A model generated the notes under the pieces. The model was given only the letters and a program-made list of their open reading frames with translations, searched no databases and was not told the DNA's origin. A DNA stretch of 64,000 bases from the NCBI GenBank assembly GCA_029959555.1, contig JASCPI010000010.1, positions 1 to 64,000 on the forward strand. The letters are read 5' to 3'. Each line of letters starts with the position of its first letter. Positions within the stretch are counted from its first letter, which is position 1. A program made the position numbers and the translations under genes. Origin of the DNA: Lysobacteraceae bacterium PS02065. Lineage in GTDB: Bacteria; Pseudomonadota; Gammaproteobacteria; Xanthomonadales; Rhodanobacteraceae. This document shows, piece by piece, positions 50,248 to 59,361 of this stretch.

Positions 50248-52536
50248 TCAATCGAGCGCGGCGTTCTTGTCGTCGTGGGGCTGCGTGCGGGCGGCGAGCT
50301 TGGTGTCGGTGCGCAGGAGTTCGACTTCGTCGGCGAGGATGTTCGCGGCCTCGGTCAGGTAGACGTCCGGGCGTGCCTTGCGCTCCTTCTCGCGCTTGAG
50401 GTCGCTGCTGACGCTGCGCTCGTCGGCCATGAGGCCGTCGTCGGTCTCGGAAGACGCCTTGTCGGCGTCCGCCTCGGCAGCGGGAGCGGCGGTGAAGGTC
50501 TTCTGCGCGTCGGCCGGATCGGTGCGCTCACGCGGCGGCGTCTTGCCCTCCTGAGTGATCGTCGCCTTGGCCTTCATCGAGGGATCCGTTTCCGGGAACG
50601 CCGTGCCCGCGAGCGTCTCGCGTGCCTTGCGCTTGGCTTCCTGGTCGTCGCGCTCCTTGGCGCGGACCTGCTCGTTGAGCGAGATCGACTTCTCCTCGCG
50701 CAGCTTCTTGGCGTCCTCGATGTCGGCGACGAGGTTCTTCCACTCGGTGCTCTTGGCCGTGCGCGTCTCGTGGCGCGTGGCGAGCATCGGGATCATCGGC
50801 GACAGGTCGGCGACGCGCTTGTAGTCGGCGCGCGGGATCGATGTCCACGGCAGCGCGTTGTCGTAGCTCGACTCGCCGTAGTCGGCGCTGCCGACGCTGG
50901 TCGGGAACGCGATGTCGGGGACGACGCCACGCAGCTGTGTGGAGCCGCCGTCGATGCGGAAGAACTGCTGCACGGTCATCTTGAGATCGCCGAAGGTCGG
51001 CGTCTCGTTGCGTGCCATGTCGTCCATGCTGAGCAGGTTCTGCACCGTGCCCTTGCCGAACGTGGGTTCGCCCATGACGACGCCACGGCCGTAGTCCTGG
51101 ATCGCCGCGGCGAAGATCTCCGACGCCGATGCCGAGGCACGGTTGACGAGCACCGCGAGCGGGCCGTCCCACGAGGTGCCGGCGCGGCGGTCGGCCTTTT
51201 CCTCGACGCGACCGCTCGCGTCGCGGATCTGCACGACCGGGCCCTTGTCGATGAAGAGACCCGTGAGATCGGTGGCCTCGTCGAGCGAGCCGCCGCCGTT
51301 GTTGCGCAGGTCGACCAGCAGCGCCTCGGCGCCTTCGGAACGCAGCTCGCCGATCAGGCGCTCGACGTCGCGCGTGGCGCTGCGGTAGTTGGCGTCGCCG
51401 CGACGGCGTGCCTCGAAGTCCTGGTAGAACGTCGGCAGCGTGATGACGCCGACCTTGCGCGTCGCATCGCCGTTCTTGACCTCGATGATCGACTTCTTCG
51501 CGGCCGATTCCTCGACGTTGACCTTGTTGCGGGTCAGCGTGAGGATCTCGTGCTTGCCATCCGGGCCCGCCTCTTCCGGCAGGATCTCGATGCGCACGAC
51601 GGTGCCCTTCTGGCCGCGGATCTTCTCGACGACGTCGTCGAGGCGCCAGCCGATCACGTCGGTCATCGGGCCCGAATCGCCCTGACCGACACCGACGACG
51701 CGGTCGCCGGCCTTGAGCTTGCCCGAGATCGCCGCGGGGCCACCCGGGATGATCTCGCGGATCGCCGTGTACTCCTCCTGGCGCTGCAGCACCGCGCCGA
51801 TGCCCTCGAGCGAGAGCTTCATCGCGATGTCGAAGTTGGCCGAGGCGCGCGGGCCGAGATAATTGGTGTGCGGCTCGATCGCGGTCGCATACGCGTTCAT
51901 GAAGGTCTGGAACACGTCCTCGCCGTTGAGCTGGCGGATGCGGCCGAGGTAGTTCGAATAGCGCTTGTCGAGCGTGTCGCGGATGTCCTTGTCGGCCTTG
52001 TTGGCGAGCTTGAGGCGCAGCCAGTCGTTCTTGACGCGCTTGCGCCACAGATCGTCGAGCTCGGCCTTGTCCTTCGGCCACGCGGCCTTGGCGCGGTCGT
52101 AGTCGTACTTCTCGTCGACCGAGAAATCGAACGGCTTGGCGAGCAGTTCGCGCGAGTAGGCGAGGCGCTCGCCGACGCGCTGCTGGTAGAGGTTGAAGAT
52201 CGCGAACGGCGCGGAGAGATCGCGCTCGAAGATCGCGTCGTCGAGCTTGGTGCGTGCGCTCGAGAACGAATCGATGTCGGACTGGGTGAAGAACAGGTGC
52301 TCGCCGTCGAGGCCGTCGAGGTAGCCGTCGAAGATCTTGACCGACATCGCGTCGTCGAGCGGCACCGGCTTGTAGTGGAAGCGCGACAGGAAGCGCGTCG
52401 CCCACAGCGCGGCCTCGGTCTGGTCGGCGGTCGGCTTGAGGACGACCGAGGTGGCATCGTCCGACGTGGTCGGCGCGGCGGCGACCGAGCCGGCGAGCAG
52501 GCTGACGAGGGCGGTGGTGAGGGCGATGCGACGCAT
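50248..52536 (-). CDS. prc: tail-specific protease Prc (CtpA-type)
   Basis: 762 residues; ATG at 52536 with GGAGAG upstream. Signal peptide ALTTALVSLLAGSVAA. Helical N-terminal domain to about residue 235, PDZ around 243-320, protease domain with Ser470 in NRASASASEIFAAAIQDYGR and Lys495 in MGEPTFGKGTVQ, 25 residues apart as in E. coli Prc. C-terminal charged domain. Periplasmic processing of PBP3 and of peptidoglycan hydrolases. Same strand as lipA upstream, with 286 bp between. Confidence 0.9.
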   Translation of the reverse strand: MRRIALTTALVSLLAGSVAAAPTTSDDATSVVLKPTADQTEAALWATRFLSRFHYKPVPLDDAMSVKIFDGYLDGLDGEHLFFTQSDIDSFSSARTKLDDAIFERDLSAPFAIFNLYQQRVGERLAYSRELLAKPFDFSVDEKYDYDRAKAAWPKDKAELDDLWRKRVKNDWLRLKLANKADKDIRDTLDKRYSNYLGRIRQLNGEDVFQTFMNAYATAIEPHTNYLGPRASANFDIAMKLSLEGIGAVLQRQEEYTAIREIIPGGPAAISGKLKAGDRVVGVGQGDSGPMTDVIGWRLDDVVEKIRGQKGTVVRIEILPEEAGPDGKHEILTLTRNKVNVEESAAKKSIIEVKNGDATRKVGVITLPTFYQDFEARRRGDANYRSATRDVERLIGELRSEGAEALLVDLRNNGGGSLDEATDLTGLFIDKGPVVQIRDASGRVEEKADRRAGTSWDGPLAVLVNRASASASEIFAAAIQDYGRGVVMGEPTFGKGTVQNLLSMDDMARNETPTFGDLKMTVQQFFRIDGGSTQLRGVVPDIAFPTSVGSADYGESSYDNALPWTSIPRADYKRVADLSPMIPMLATRHETRTAKSTEWKNLVADIEDAKKLREEKSISLNEQVRAKERDDQEAKRKARETLAGTAFPETDPSMKAKATITQEGKTPPRERTDPADAQKTFTAAPAAEADADKASSETDDGLMADERSVSSDLKREKERKARPDVYLTEAANILADEVELLRTDTKLAARTQPHDDKNAALD

Positions 52537-52822
52537 GGAGCTCTCCAGACGGGGCGGCGCGGAACGTTCCGCAGCCAGCCATTGCGACAGACGTCAAGCG
52601 GCGCGCTTTGCTGTCACGGCGCGCTCGCCGACCATACTACACGGCCCCGGACGGGCTCCGGCGCGGGAAACCACGACCCGGTCGGCGCTTTCGCCACCGT
52701 GGCCACGGATCCTGCGGGAGGGTTGCCCAACGGGAACCGAACCTCCCCGCGGAACATGCGGAAAGGCTCGTCTCGGACCCCGATCTGCGGGCGGAGTTCG
52801 CGCCGTGCAAGACGCGGCACGA

Positions 52823-53803
52823 TCAGGCGGCGACGTAACCCGCGGCGTGGGCCATTTCGTCGGCGTGGTAGGACGAACGCACCATCGGGCCCGAGGCCAC
52901 GTGGTCGAAGCCGAGCGCCTCGCCGAAGGCCGCGAGCGCGGTGAACTCGTCGGGCGTCCAGTAGCGCAGCACGGGATGGTGGTGCGCGGTCGGCTGTAGG
53001 TACTGGCCGATCGTGACCATGTCGACATCGTGCGCGCGCAGGTCGCGCAAGGTCTGGTGGACCTGCTCGAGCGTCTCGCCGAGGCCGAGCATGATGCCGG
53101 ACTTGGTCGGGATGCCGGGATGCTGCTGCTTGAAACGGCGCAGCAGCTCGAGCGACCACGCGTAGTCCGCACCGGGACGCACGGTCGGGTACAGATCCGG
53201 CACCGTCTCGATGTTGTGGTTGAACACGTCGGGCGGGTATTCCGCGAGTGCTTCGAGCGCACGGTCCATGCGGCCCTTGCCGCGGAAATCCGGTGTCAGG
53301 ATCTCGATGCGGATGTCCGGGTTCTCGAAGCGCACCGCGCGGATGCAGGCCGCGAAATGGCTCGCCCCACCGTCGCGCAGGTCGTCACGGTCGACCGAGG
53401 TGATGACGACATAGCGAAGACGCATGTCGCGGATCGTGCCGGCCAGCTTGGCCGGCTCGAGCGGATCCGGCGCGTTCGGACGGCCATGGGCGACGTCGCA
53501 GAACGAGCAGCGCCGCGTGCAGACCTCGCCGAGCACCATGAACGTCGCGGTGCCCTTGCTGAAGCACTCGTGGATGTTCGGGCAGGACGCCTCCTCGCAC
53601 ACGGTGACGAGGCGGTTCTCGCGCAGCTTCGACTTGAGGTTCGCGACCGCGTTGCCGGGCGGGATGCGCACGCGGATCCACGACGGCTTGCGCAGCGCGG
53701 GCGCCTCGGTGAAGCCGGCGCGGTTGCGCGCGATCTTGTCCTCGCCGAGCTGCTTGTCGCCGGCGACGACGGTGAGCGGGATCGTCTTGGTCGGAGCGTT
53801 CAT
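52823..53803 (-). CDS. lipA: lipoyl synthase
   Basis: 326 residues; ATG overlaps the lipB stop by four bases (ATGA). Auxiliary cluster cysteines Cys69-Cys74-Cys80 ([12 protein letters not shown]) and radical-SAM CxxxCxxC at Cys95, 99, 102 (CTRRCSFC). RSSYHADEM near the C-terminus carries the conserved serine that binds the auxiliary cluster. Inserts two sulfurs into protein-bound octanoyl groups. Last gene of the long mreB-to-lipA block. Confidence 0.95.
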   Translation of the reverse strand: MNAPTKTIPLTVVAGDKQLGEDKIARNRAGFTEAPALRKPSWIRVRIPPGNAVANLKSKLRENRLVTVCEEASCPNIHECFSKGTATFMVLGEVCTRRCSFCDVAHGRPNAPDPLEPAKLAGTIRDMRLRYVVITSVDRDDLRDGGASHFAACIRAVRFENPDIRIEILTPDFRGKGRMDRALEALAEYPPDVFNHNIETVPDLYPTVRPGADYAWSLELLRRFKQQHPGIPTKSGIMLGLGETLEQVHQTLRDLRAHDVDMVTIGQYLQPTAHHHPVLRYWTPDEFTALAAFGEALGFDHVASGPMVRSSYHADEMAHAAGYVAA

Positions 53804-54498
53804 GCGGCGTGTGCGGGATCCGCGGCGGTATCGGAAACGGGCAGCTCGGGCGGCGCGGCGCGCACCTCGAGGCCGAACTGGCGGGCCAGCTCGGCGATCA
53901 GGACATCCTCGACCGCCGCGACCGAACCCGGACCGCCCAAGTCTAGCACCTGGGTCACCTGCAGGCCCGCGTAGCCGCAGGGATTGATGCGGTGGAACGG
54001 CTCGAGGTCCATGTCGACGTTGAACGCGAGGCCGTGGAACGTGCAGCCACGGCGCACGCGCAGGCCGAGTGCCGCGACCTTGGCGCCCGCCACGTAGACC
54101 CCGGGCGCGCCCTCGCGGCGCACCGCGACGATGTTCCAGTGCTCGAGCGTGTCGATGAGGGCCTGCTCGATGCGGTCGACGAGCTCGCGCACGCCGATGC
54201 CGAGGCGGCGCAGGTCGAGCAGCGGATACCCGACGATCTGCCCCGGCCCGTGGTAGGTCACCTGCCCGCCGCGCTCGGTGCGCACGACCGGGATGTCGCC
54301 CGGCGCGAGCACGTGCTCGGGCTTGCCGGCCTGGCCGAGCGTGAACACGGGATCGTGATCGAGGATCCACAGCTCGTCGGGCGTGTCGGGGCCACGCGCG
54401 TCGGTGAACGCACTCATCGCCTCGCGCGTCCGCGCATAAGGCTGCCGACCGAGGCGGCGCACGAGCAGGGGATGGGCGGGAACGGTCGTCTGGGTCAT
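53800..54498 (-). CDS. lipB: lipoyl(octanoyl) transferase
   Basis: 232 residues. Active-site Lys140 ([12 protein letters not shown]) and Cys174 (RINPCGYAG), together with [20 protein letters not shown] at 76-95. Transfers octanoate from ACP to lipoyl domains, the step before LipA. Start ATG at 54498; 56 bp downstream of the DUF493 gene. Confidence 0.95.
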   Translation of the reverse strand: MTQTTVPAHPLLVRRLGRQPYARTREAMSAFTDARGPDTPDELWILDHDPVFTLGQAGKPEHVLAPGDIPVVRTERGGQVTYHGPGQIVGYPLLDLRRLGIGVRELVDRIEQALIDTLEHWNIVAVRREGAPGVYVAGAKVAALGLRVRRGCTFHGLAFNVDMDLEPFHRINPCGYAGLQVTQVLDLGGPGSVAAVEDVLIAELARQFGLEVRAAPPELPVSDTAADPAHAA

Positions 54499-54554
54499 GG
54501 CGGCGCTACGAGTATGGCGCCTGCCGCGCGCGTTTCAACGCGCGCGCGGCCGCA

Positions 54555-54845
54555 TCACAGCGTCCACTTCACCGAAGGATCCGCGCGCAGCGATTCGTGC
54601 GCGGCGTCGTAGTGCTCCCGATCGGGACACGTGAACGACACGGTGACCGAGACGTAGTTGCCTTCGCGCGAGGGACGCTTGCGCAGGCTGCCTTCGATCA
54701 CGCTCATGCCGTGCTGGGCGATGATCGCGGGCACGCGCTCGGCGATCGGGCCGTCGGCACGGCCCATCGCGGTGATCTCGAACACGCCCGGGAACTGGAA
54801 GCCCTGCTCCGGGCTCTGCGGGGTGATGTCGTCGAGGTCGCGCAT
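54555..54845 (-). CDS. ybeD: DUF493 (YbeD-like) protein
   Basis: 96 residues; ATG shares its A with the dacA stop (TGATG). The sequence (FQFPGVFEITAMGRADGPIA, REGNYVSVTVSFTCPDREHY) is the YbeD/DUF493 ACT-like fold. It sits between dacA and lipB as in E. coli, where it is thought to be regulatory; exact function not established. Confidence 0.9.
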   Translation of the reverse strand: MRDLDDITPQSPEQGFQFPGVFEITAMGRADGPIAERVPAIIAQHGMSVIEGSLRKRPSREGNYVSVTVSFTCPDREHYDAAHESLRADPSVKWTL

Positions 54846-56092
54846 CACGAGCCGCTCGCGTCCGGGACGGTCGTGCTGTCGCCGTCGTTGCCCTTGAACC
54901 ACAGCATCACGCCGTGCGAGAGGCGCGTGAAGAAGCCGCCTTCGGGGGCGTCGTCGAGCACCACGATCGGGCGCTCGATGATCGTGCGGCCTTCGAGTTC
55001 GACCTTGAGGCTGCCGACCTGCTGGCCCTTCTGCAGCGGCGCGATGAGGCGCGACGGCAGGTTCATGCTGGCCTTGAGGTCGGCATAGCGGCCACGCGGC
55101 ACGGTCGCGACGACATCTTCGGCGACACCGAGGCGCACGCTGTCGCCCTCGCCCTTCCACAGTTCCGGCGTGGCCAGCGGCTTGGCCGTCTCGTAGAGCT
55201 TGTGCGTCTCGAAGAAGCGGAAACCGTAGTTGAGCAGTTCCTGGTTGGCGTCGGCGCGCGCCTTCTCGCTGGCCGCGCCCATGACGACCGCGATGAGGCG
55301 CTGGTCGCCGCGCACGGCCGAGGTCGCGAGGCAGAAACCTGCAGCCTTGGTGTGGCCGGTCTTGATGCCGTCGACGGTCGAATCACGCCACAGCAGCGTG
55401 TTGCGGTTGTGCTGTTTGATGCCGTTCCACTCGAACTCCTTGACCTTGTAGATCGCGTAGTCCTCGGGGAAATCGCGGATCAGCGCGCGCGAGAGGATCG
55501 CGACGTCGCGTGCGGTCGTGTAGTGGTCCGGGTTCGGCAGGCCACTCGCGTCGACATAGTGCGTGCCGGTCATGCCGAGGCGTTGCGCGTGCTGGTTCAT
55601 GAGGTCGGCGAACAGCGGCTCGGAGCCCGCGGTGTGCTCGGCCAGCGCGATCGCGGCGTCGTTGCCGGACTGGATGATCATGCCGTACAGCAGGTCCTTG
55701 AGCGGTACCTGGCTGTTGAGGGCGAGGAAGCTCGTCGAGCCGTCCGTGCCCGCGCCGCCGGAGCGCCACGCGTTCTCGGTGATCGTGACCATGTCCTCGC
55801 GCTTGATCTTGCCGTGCTCGAGTTCGGCCGAGACCACGTACGAGGTCATGATCTTGGTGATCGAGGCCGGATCGACGCGCTGGTCCAGATTGCCCTCGAC
55901 GAGGATCTGCCCGGTCGCGTAGTCCATGAGCACCCATGCGGTCGCCGCGAGGCTCGGCGGCGGTGGCGTCGGCGCGGGCGCGGCGGCCGGCGTTACCGGA
56001 CGCGGCGTGGGTTGCGGGGTCTGGGCCTGCACGAACCCGGTCGTGGTGGCGAGCAGGGCGGCGAGCGCGACGGTGGTGGGCAACAGCTTCAT
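54845..56092 (-). CDS. dacA: D-alanyl-D-alanine carboxypeptidase (PBP5/6 family)
   Basis: 415 residues. Signal peptide to about residue 24 (ATTTGFVQAQ), then a Pro/Ala linker. Active-site Ser77-x-x-Lys80 (ASITKIM), SGN in IQSGNDAAI, and KTG in VDGIKTGHTKAAGF. The C-terminal PBP5_C domain and a terminal amphipathic segment ending LSHGVMLWFKG anchor it to the inner membrane. Trims the pentapeptide of peptidoglycan. dacA or dacC cannot be told apart; the position before ybeD-lipB favours dacA. Confidence 0.9.
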   Translation of the reverse strand: MKLLPTTVALAALLATTTGFVQAQTPQPTPRPVTPAAAPAPTPPPPSLAATAWVLMDYATGQILVEGNLDQRVDPASITKIMTSYVVSAELEHGKIKREDMVTITENAWRSGGAGTDGSTSFLALNSQVPLKDLLYGMIIQSGNDAAIALAEHTAGSEPLFADLMNQHAQRLGMTGTHYVDASGLPNPDHYTTARDVAILSRALIRDFPEDYAIYKVKEFEWNGIKQHNRNTLLWRDSTVDGIKTGHTKAAGFCLATSAVRGDQRLIAVVMGAASEKARADANQELLNYGFRFFETHKLYETAKPLATPELWKGEGDSVRLGVAEDVVATVPRGRYADLKASMNLPSRLIAPLQKGQQVGSLKVELEGRTIIERPIVVLDDAPEGGFFTRLSHGVMLWFKGNDGDSTTVPDASGS

Positions 56093-56157
56093 CGTGGAAC
56101 AGTTTCCTTGCGGGTTATGGCGCTGCGGGGCGCCTCAGCGGGCCGATTGTGGCCCGA

Positions 56158-57057
56158 TCATTCCTCGACTGCCACGCGCGGTGCGCCGAGGCCCAGGGTT
56201 TCGATGCGTGCGGTGAGCGCGTCGGCGGCTTCCGCGTTGGCGAGCGGACCGAGGCGCACGCGGTGCAGCGTGCGGCCGTCGAGGCTCGTGGTCTGGATCG
56301 CCGCCTCGCCGAGACCGGCGCGGCGCACTTGTGCGACGGCACGCTCGGCGTTGGCGCGTTCGCCGAACGCGCCGAGCTGCAGGTAGATGCGCGCGTGGCC
56401 GGGCCGCACCGGTGCGGCGACGACCGGCGGCGGCGCGGCCGGGTGTTCGGGATCGATCGCGCGCACTTCGACGAGGCCGGTGCCCTTCGGCCAGATGCCG
56501 ATGCGCGCGGCCGCCGCGTACGACAGGTCGATGATGCGGTTGTCGTGGAACGGGCCGCGGTCGTTGACGCGCACGACCACGCTCTTGCCGTTGTCGAGGT
56601 TGGTCACGCGCACCCAGCTCGGCAGCGGCAGCGACTTGTGCGCGGCGCTGAACTGGTACATGTCGTAGGGCTCGAGGCTCGAGGTCATGTAGCCGTGGAA
56701 CTTGTTGCCGTACCACGACGAGATGCCGGTCTCGACGTAACCGGCGGCCTCGGGCATCACCGTGTAGGTGCGGCCGAGCACGGAGTAAGGCGACTTGTTG
56801 CCGTAGCGCGCGCGCGGCTCGGCCTTCGGTGTCGGCTCGACGAGCGTGGAGACGTCGACCGCGGGCCCGGTCGGCTCGTGGTCCTTCGCGTGGCGGTAGC
56901 GTTGCGACTGCGGCAGGCTGGTCTCGTGCGGCGGCTTGGCCGCCGGCTGCGAGGCCGGTGCCCGTGGCGCCGGCGGCGCGGGCTTCGGCTTGCGCGAGGC
57001 GCAGGCCGACACCGCGAGTGCGACGAGGACGATCGCGGCGAGGCGCACGCGCGTCAC
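56158..57057 (-). CDS. rlpA: RlpA-like septal lytic transglycosylase lipoprotein
   Basis: 299 residues; GTG start at 57057 overlaps the mltB stop (GTGA). Lipobox LAVSAC. A double-psi beta barrel at about 100-190 (GYVETGISSWYGNKFHGYMT, VVVRVNDRGPFHDNRIIDLS) carries the expected catalytic Asp/His. A C-terminal SPOR domain (RIYLQLGAFGERANAERAVA) binds denuded glycan at the septum. Cleaves denuded peptidoglycan, outer-membrane anchored. Confidence 0.9.
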   Translation of the reverse strand: MTRVRLAAIVLVALAVSACASRKPKPAPPAPRAPASQPAAKPPHETSLPQSQRYRHAKDHEPTGPAVDVSTLVEPTPKAEPRARYGNKSPYSVLGRTYTVMPEAAGYVETGISSWYGNKFHGYMTSSLEPYDMYQFSAAHKSLPLPSWVRVTNLDNGKSVVVRVNDRGPFHDNRIIDLSYAAAARIGIWPKGTGLVEVRAIDPEHPAAPPPVVAAPVRPGHARIYLQLGAFGERANAERAVAQVRRAGLGEAAIQTTSLDGRTLHRVRLGPLANAEAADALTARIETLGLGAPRVAVEE

Positions 57058-58193
57058 GGTGCGGGCTTGGCCGCTTCGGCGGCGATCTGCTGCGACAGCT
57101 GGTAGACCGCCATCGAGTACAGCGGGCTGCGGTTGTAGCGCGAGATCACGTAGAAGTTGCGCAGCGTGATCCACTGCTCGGGACCGGCGATGCCCTCGAG
57201 CGTGAGCAGGGTCGCGTCGGCCGTGTCGTCGAGCGTGTCGACCGGCACGTAGCCGCGCGCACGCAGCGCGCCGACCGTGTGCACGGGTTCCATGCCGCTG
57301 AGCGCGGGCGGCTCGGCGCCTTCGGTCGGGAACGTGCGCGTCGCCACGGGGGCGCCTTCGATCCAGCCGTGCTGGGCGAAGTAGTTGGCCACGCTGCCGA
57401 CGATGTCGGGCAGCGAGTTCCACAGGTCGATGCGGCCGTCGCCGTCGTAGTCGACCGCGTAGTGGGCGACGCTGGTCGGGATGAACTGGCCCCAGCCCAT
57501 CGCACCGGCGTACGAGCCGGTGAGCTCGTCGATCGGGAACGCGAGGTGCTTGTCGCGCAGCAGGAAGAGCTGGCGCAGCTCGCCGCGGAAGAACTTCGCG
57601 CGTGGCGGGTAGTGGAAGCCGAGCGTGACGAGGGCGTCGAGCACGCGGTACTTGCCGGTGTTGCGGCCGTAGCTGGTCTCCACGCCGATGATCGCGACGA
57701 TGATCTCGGGCGCGACGCGGTAATCGGCGGCGGCCTTCTCGATGATCTCGCGGTTCGCGCGGTAGAACGCGGCACCGTCGGCGATGCGCTTGTCGGTCAG
57801 GAAGATCGGACGGTAGTCCTTCCACGGCTTGGCCTCGGCCGGGCGCGAGATCGCGTCGAGGATGCCCTGCTGCACCTTGGCGCTGCGCAGCGTGGCGAGC
57901 ACCTCGGCCTCGTCGAGCCCGCCCTCGGCGGCGACCGCGCGCGCGAAATCCTCGACGTTGTCGGGCGTGTCGCGCGGCGGCAGCGCGGTCACGGGCACTT
58001 TCGGCGCGGGTTTCGCGGCCGGAGCCGCGGCAGGCACGGGCGTCGCGGGCGTTTCCGGTGCGACAGGCGTGGCCGGCGTCGTGGCCTGAGCCGGCGCCGT
58101 GGCGGGCGGTTCGACCGCGGCCCCGGCACAGCCGCCGACGAGGCCGGCGCAGGCGAGGACGATGCCGAAGAGCGACGCGGTTGCTGGCTTCAC
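57054..58193 (-). CDS. mltB: membrane-bound lytic murein transglycosylase B
   Basis: 379 residues from GTG at 58193, chosen because GGAAAG stands seven bases upstream and it gives a standard signal peptide (KPATASLFGIVLACAGLVGG); GTG at 58208 is the alternative. Lipobox LVGGC. Pro/Ala/Thr linker to about residue 70. SLT_2 domain with the catalytic Glu in IIGVETSYGRNTG and the MGWGQFIPTS motif. Cleaves peptidoglycan with formation of 1,6-anhydro ends. Between rodA and rlpA. Confidence 0.9.
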   Translation of the reverse strand: MKPATASLFGIVLACAGLVGGCAGAAVEPPATAPAQATTPATPVAPETPATPVPAAAPAAKPAPKVPVTALPPRDTPDNVEDFARAVAAEGGLDEAEVLATLRSAKVQQGILDAISRPAEAKPWKDYRPIFLTDKRIADGAAFYRANREIIEKAAADYRVAPEIIVAIIGVETSYGRNTGKYRVLDALVTLGFHYPPRAKFFRGELRQLFLLRDKHLAFPIDELTGSYAGAMGWGQFIPTSVAHYAVDYDGDGRIDLWNSLPDIVGSVANYFAQHGWIEGAPVATRTFPTEGAEPPALSGMEPVHTVGALRARGYVPVDTLDDTADATLLTLEGIAGPEQWITLRNFYVISRYNRSPLYSMAVYQLSQQIAAEAAKPAP

Positions 58194-58242
58194 GTTGATG
58201 CTTTCCACGCGTAAAAACCCTCGTAATGTACCTGCGGCCCCG

Positions 58243-59361
58243 TCACCCCGCCACCCGCCGGCGATGCGCGTGGATCGACATGAGCACCCCGAAACTCGCG
58301 AGGATCGACACCGCCGAGGTGCCGCCGTAGCTCATCAGCGGCAACGGCACGCCGACCACGGGCAGGATGCCCGCGATCATGCCGCCGTTGACGAGCACGT
58401 AGACGAAGAACGACATCGCGAGCGCGCCGGCGAGCAGGCGTGAGTAGGTATCGCGCGCATTCGCCGCGATCCACAGGCTGCGCCCGATGATGAACGCGTA
58501 CAGCGCGAGCAGCAGCAGCACGCCGACGAGCCCCCACTCCTCCGCGTACACGGACAGGATGAAGTCGGTGGTGTGCTCGGGCAGGAACTCGAGCCGCGAC
58601 TGCGTGCCGGCGTGCCAACCCTTGCCCCACAGGCCGCCCGAACCGACGGCGATCTTCGACTGGATGATGTGCCAGCCGAGGCCGAGGGGGTCCGAATCGG
58701 GATCGAGCAGCATGCGCACGCGGTTGCGCTGGTACTCGTGCAGGAAGTGCCAGGCGATCGGCGCCGCACCCGCGACGCTGCCCACGATGAAGCCGATGCG
58801 CCACCACGACAGGCCGGCGAGGAACACCACGAACAGGCCGGCGGCCATGATCAGCAAGGCGGTGCCGAGGTCGGGCTGTTCGGCGACGAGGCCGGCAGGC
58901 ACCGCGATCATCACGGCGACGACGCCGAGCGTCGTCCAGCTCGGCGGCAGCGGACGCTGGTGCAGGTACCACGCGACCATCATCGGCATGGTCAGCTTGA
59001 CGAGTTCCGACGGCTGGAAACGCACGAAGCGCAGATCGAGCCAGCGGTGTGCGCCGCGCCCCTCGCCGAGCAGCGCGACGAGCACGAGCAGGCCGACGCT
59101 GCCCGCGAACAGCCACGGCGTCCAGTTGCGCAGCGTTCCGGGCGGGATGCGAGAGACCATCACGAGCAGGGTCGCGCCGAGCAGCAGGCGGAAGGTCTGG
59201 TTCCAGGCCTGGGTCGCGTTGAGGTCGCTCGCGCTGTACTGGGTGACGAGCCCGACCAGCGCGAGCAGCACGAGGCCGCCGAGCAGCGGCAGGTCGAAGC
59301 GTGGCCGGCGCAGCGCGAGCATCGCGCGGTGCTGCAGGCGCAGGATCCACACCGGCGTCAC
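58243..59361 (-). CDS. rodA: rod-shape SEDS glycosyltransferase RodA
   Basis: 372 residues; GTG start at 59361 overlaps the mrdA stop (GTGA). About ten membrane helices with the SEDS signatures ARRWLDL-like HRWLDLRFVRFQPSELVKL, EQPDLGTALLI and PLPLMSYGGTSAVSIL. Polymerises peptidoglycan together with PBP2 in elongation. mrdB is the alternative symbol. Confidence 0.95.
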   Translation of the reverse strand: MTPVWILRLQHRAMLALRRPRFDLPLLGGLVLLALVGLVTQYSASDLNATQAWNQTFRLLLGATLLVMVSRIPPGTLRNWTPWLFAGSVGLLVLVALLGEGRGAHRWLDLRFVRFQPSELVKLTMPMMVAWYLHQRPLPPSWTTLGVVAVMIAVPAGLVAEQPDLGTALLIMAAGLFVVFLAGLSWWRIGFIVGSVAGAAPIAWHFLHEYQRNRVRMLLDPDSDPLGLGWHIIQSKIAVGSGGLWGKGWHAGTQSRLEFLPEHTTDFILSVYAEEWGLVGVLLLLALYAFIIGRSLWIAANARDTYSRLLAGALAMSFFVYVLVNGGMIAGILPVVGVPLPLMSYGGTSAVSILASFGVLMSIHAHRRRVAG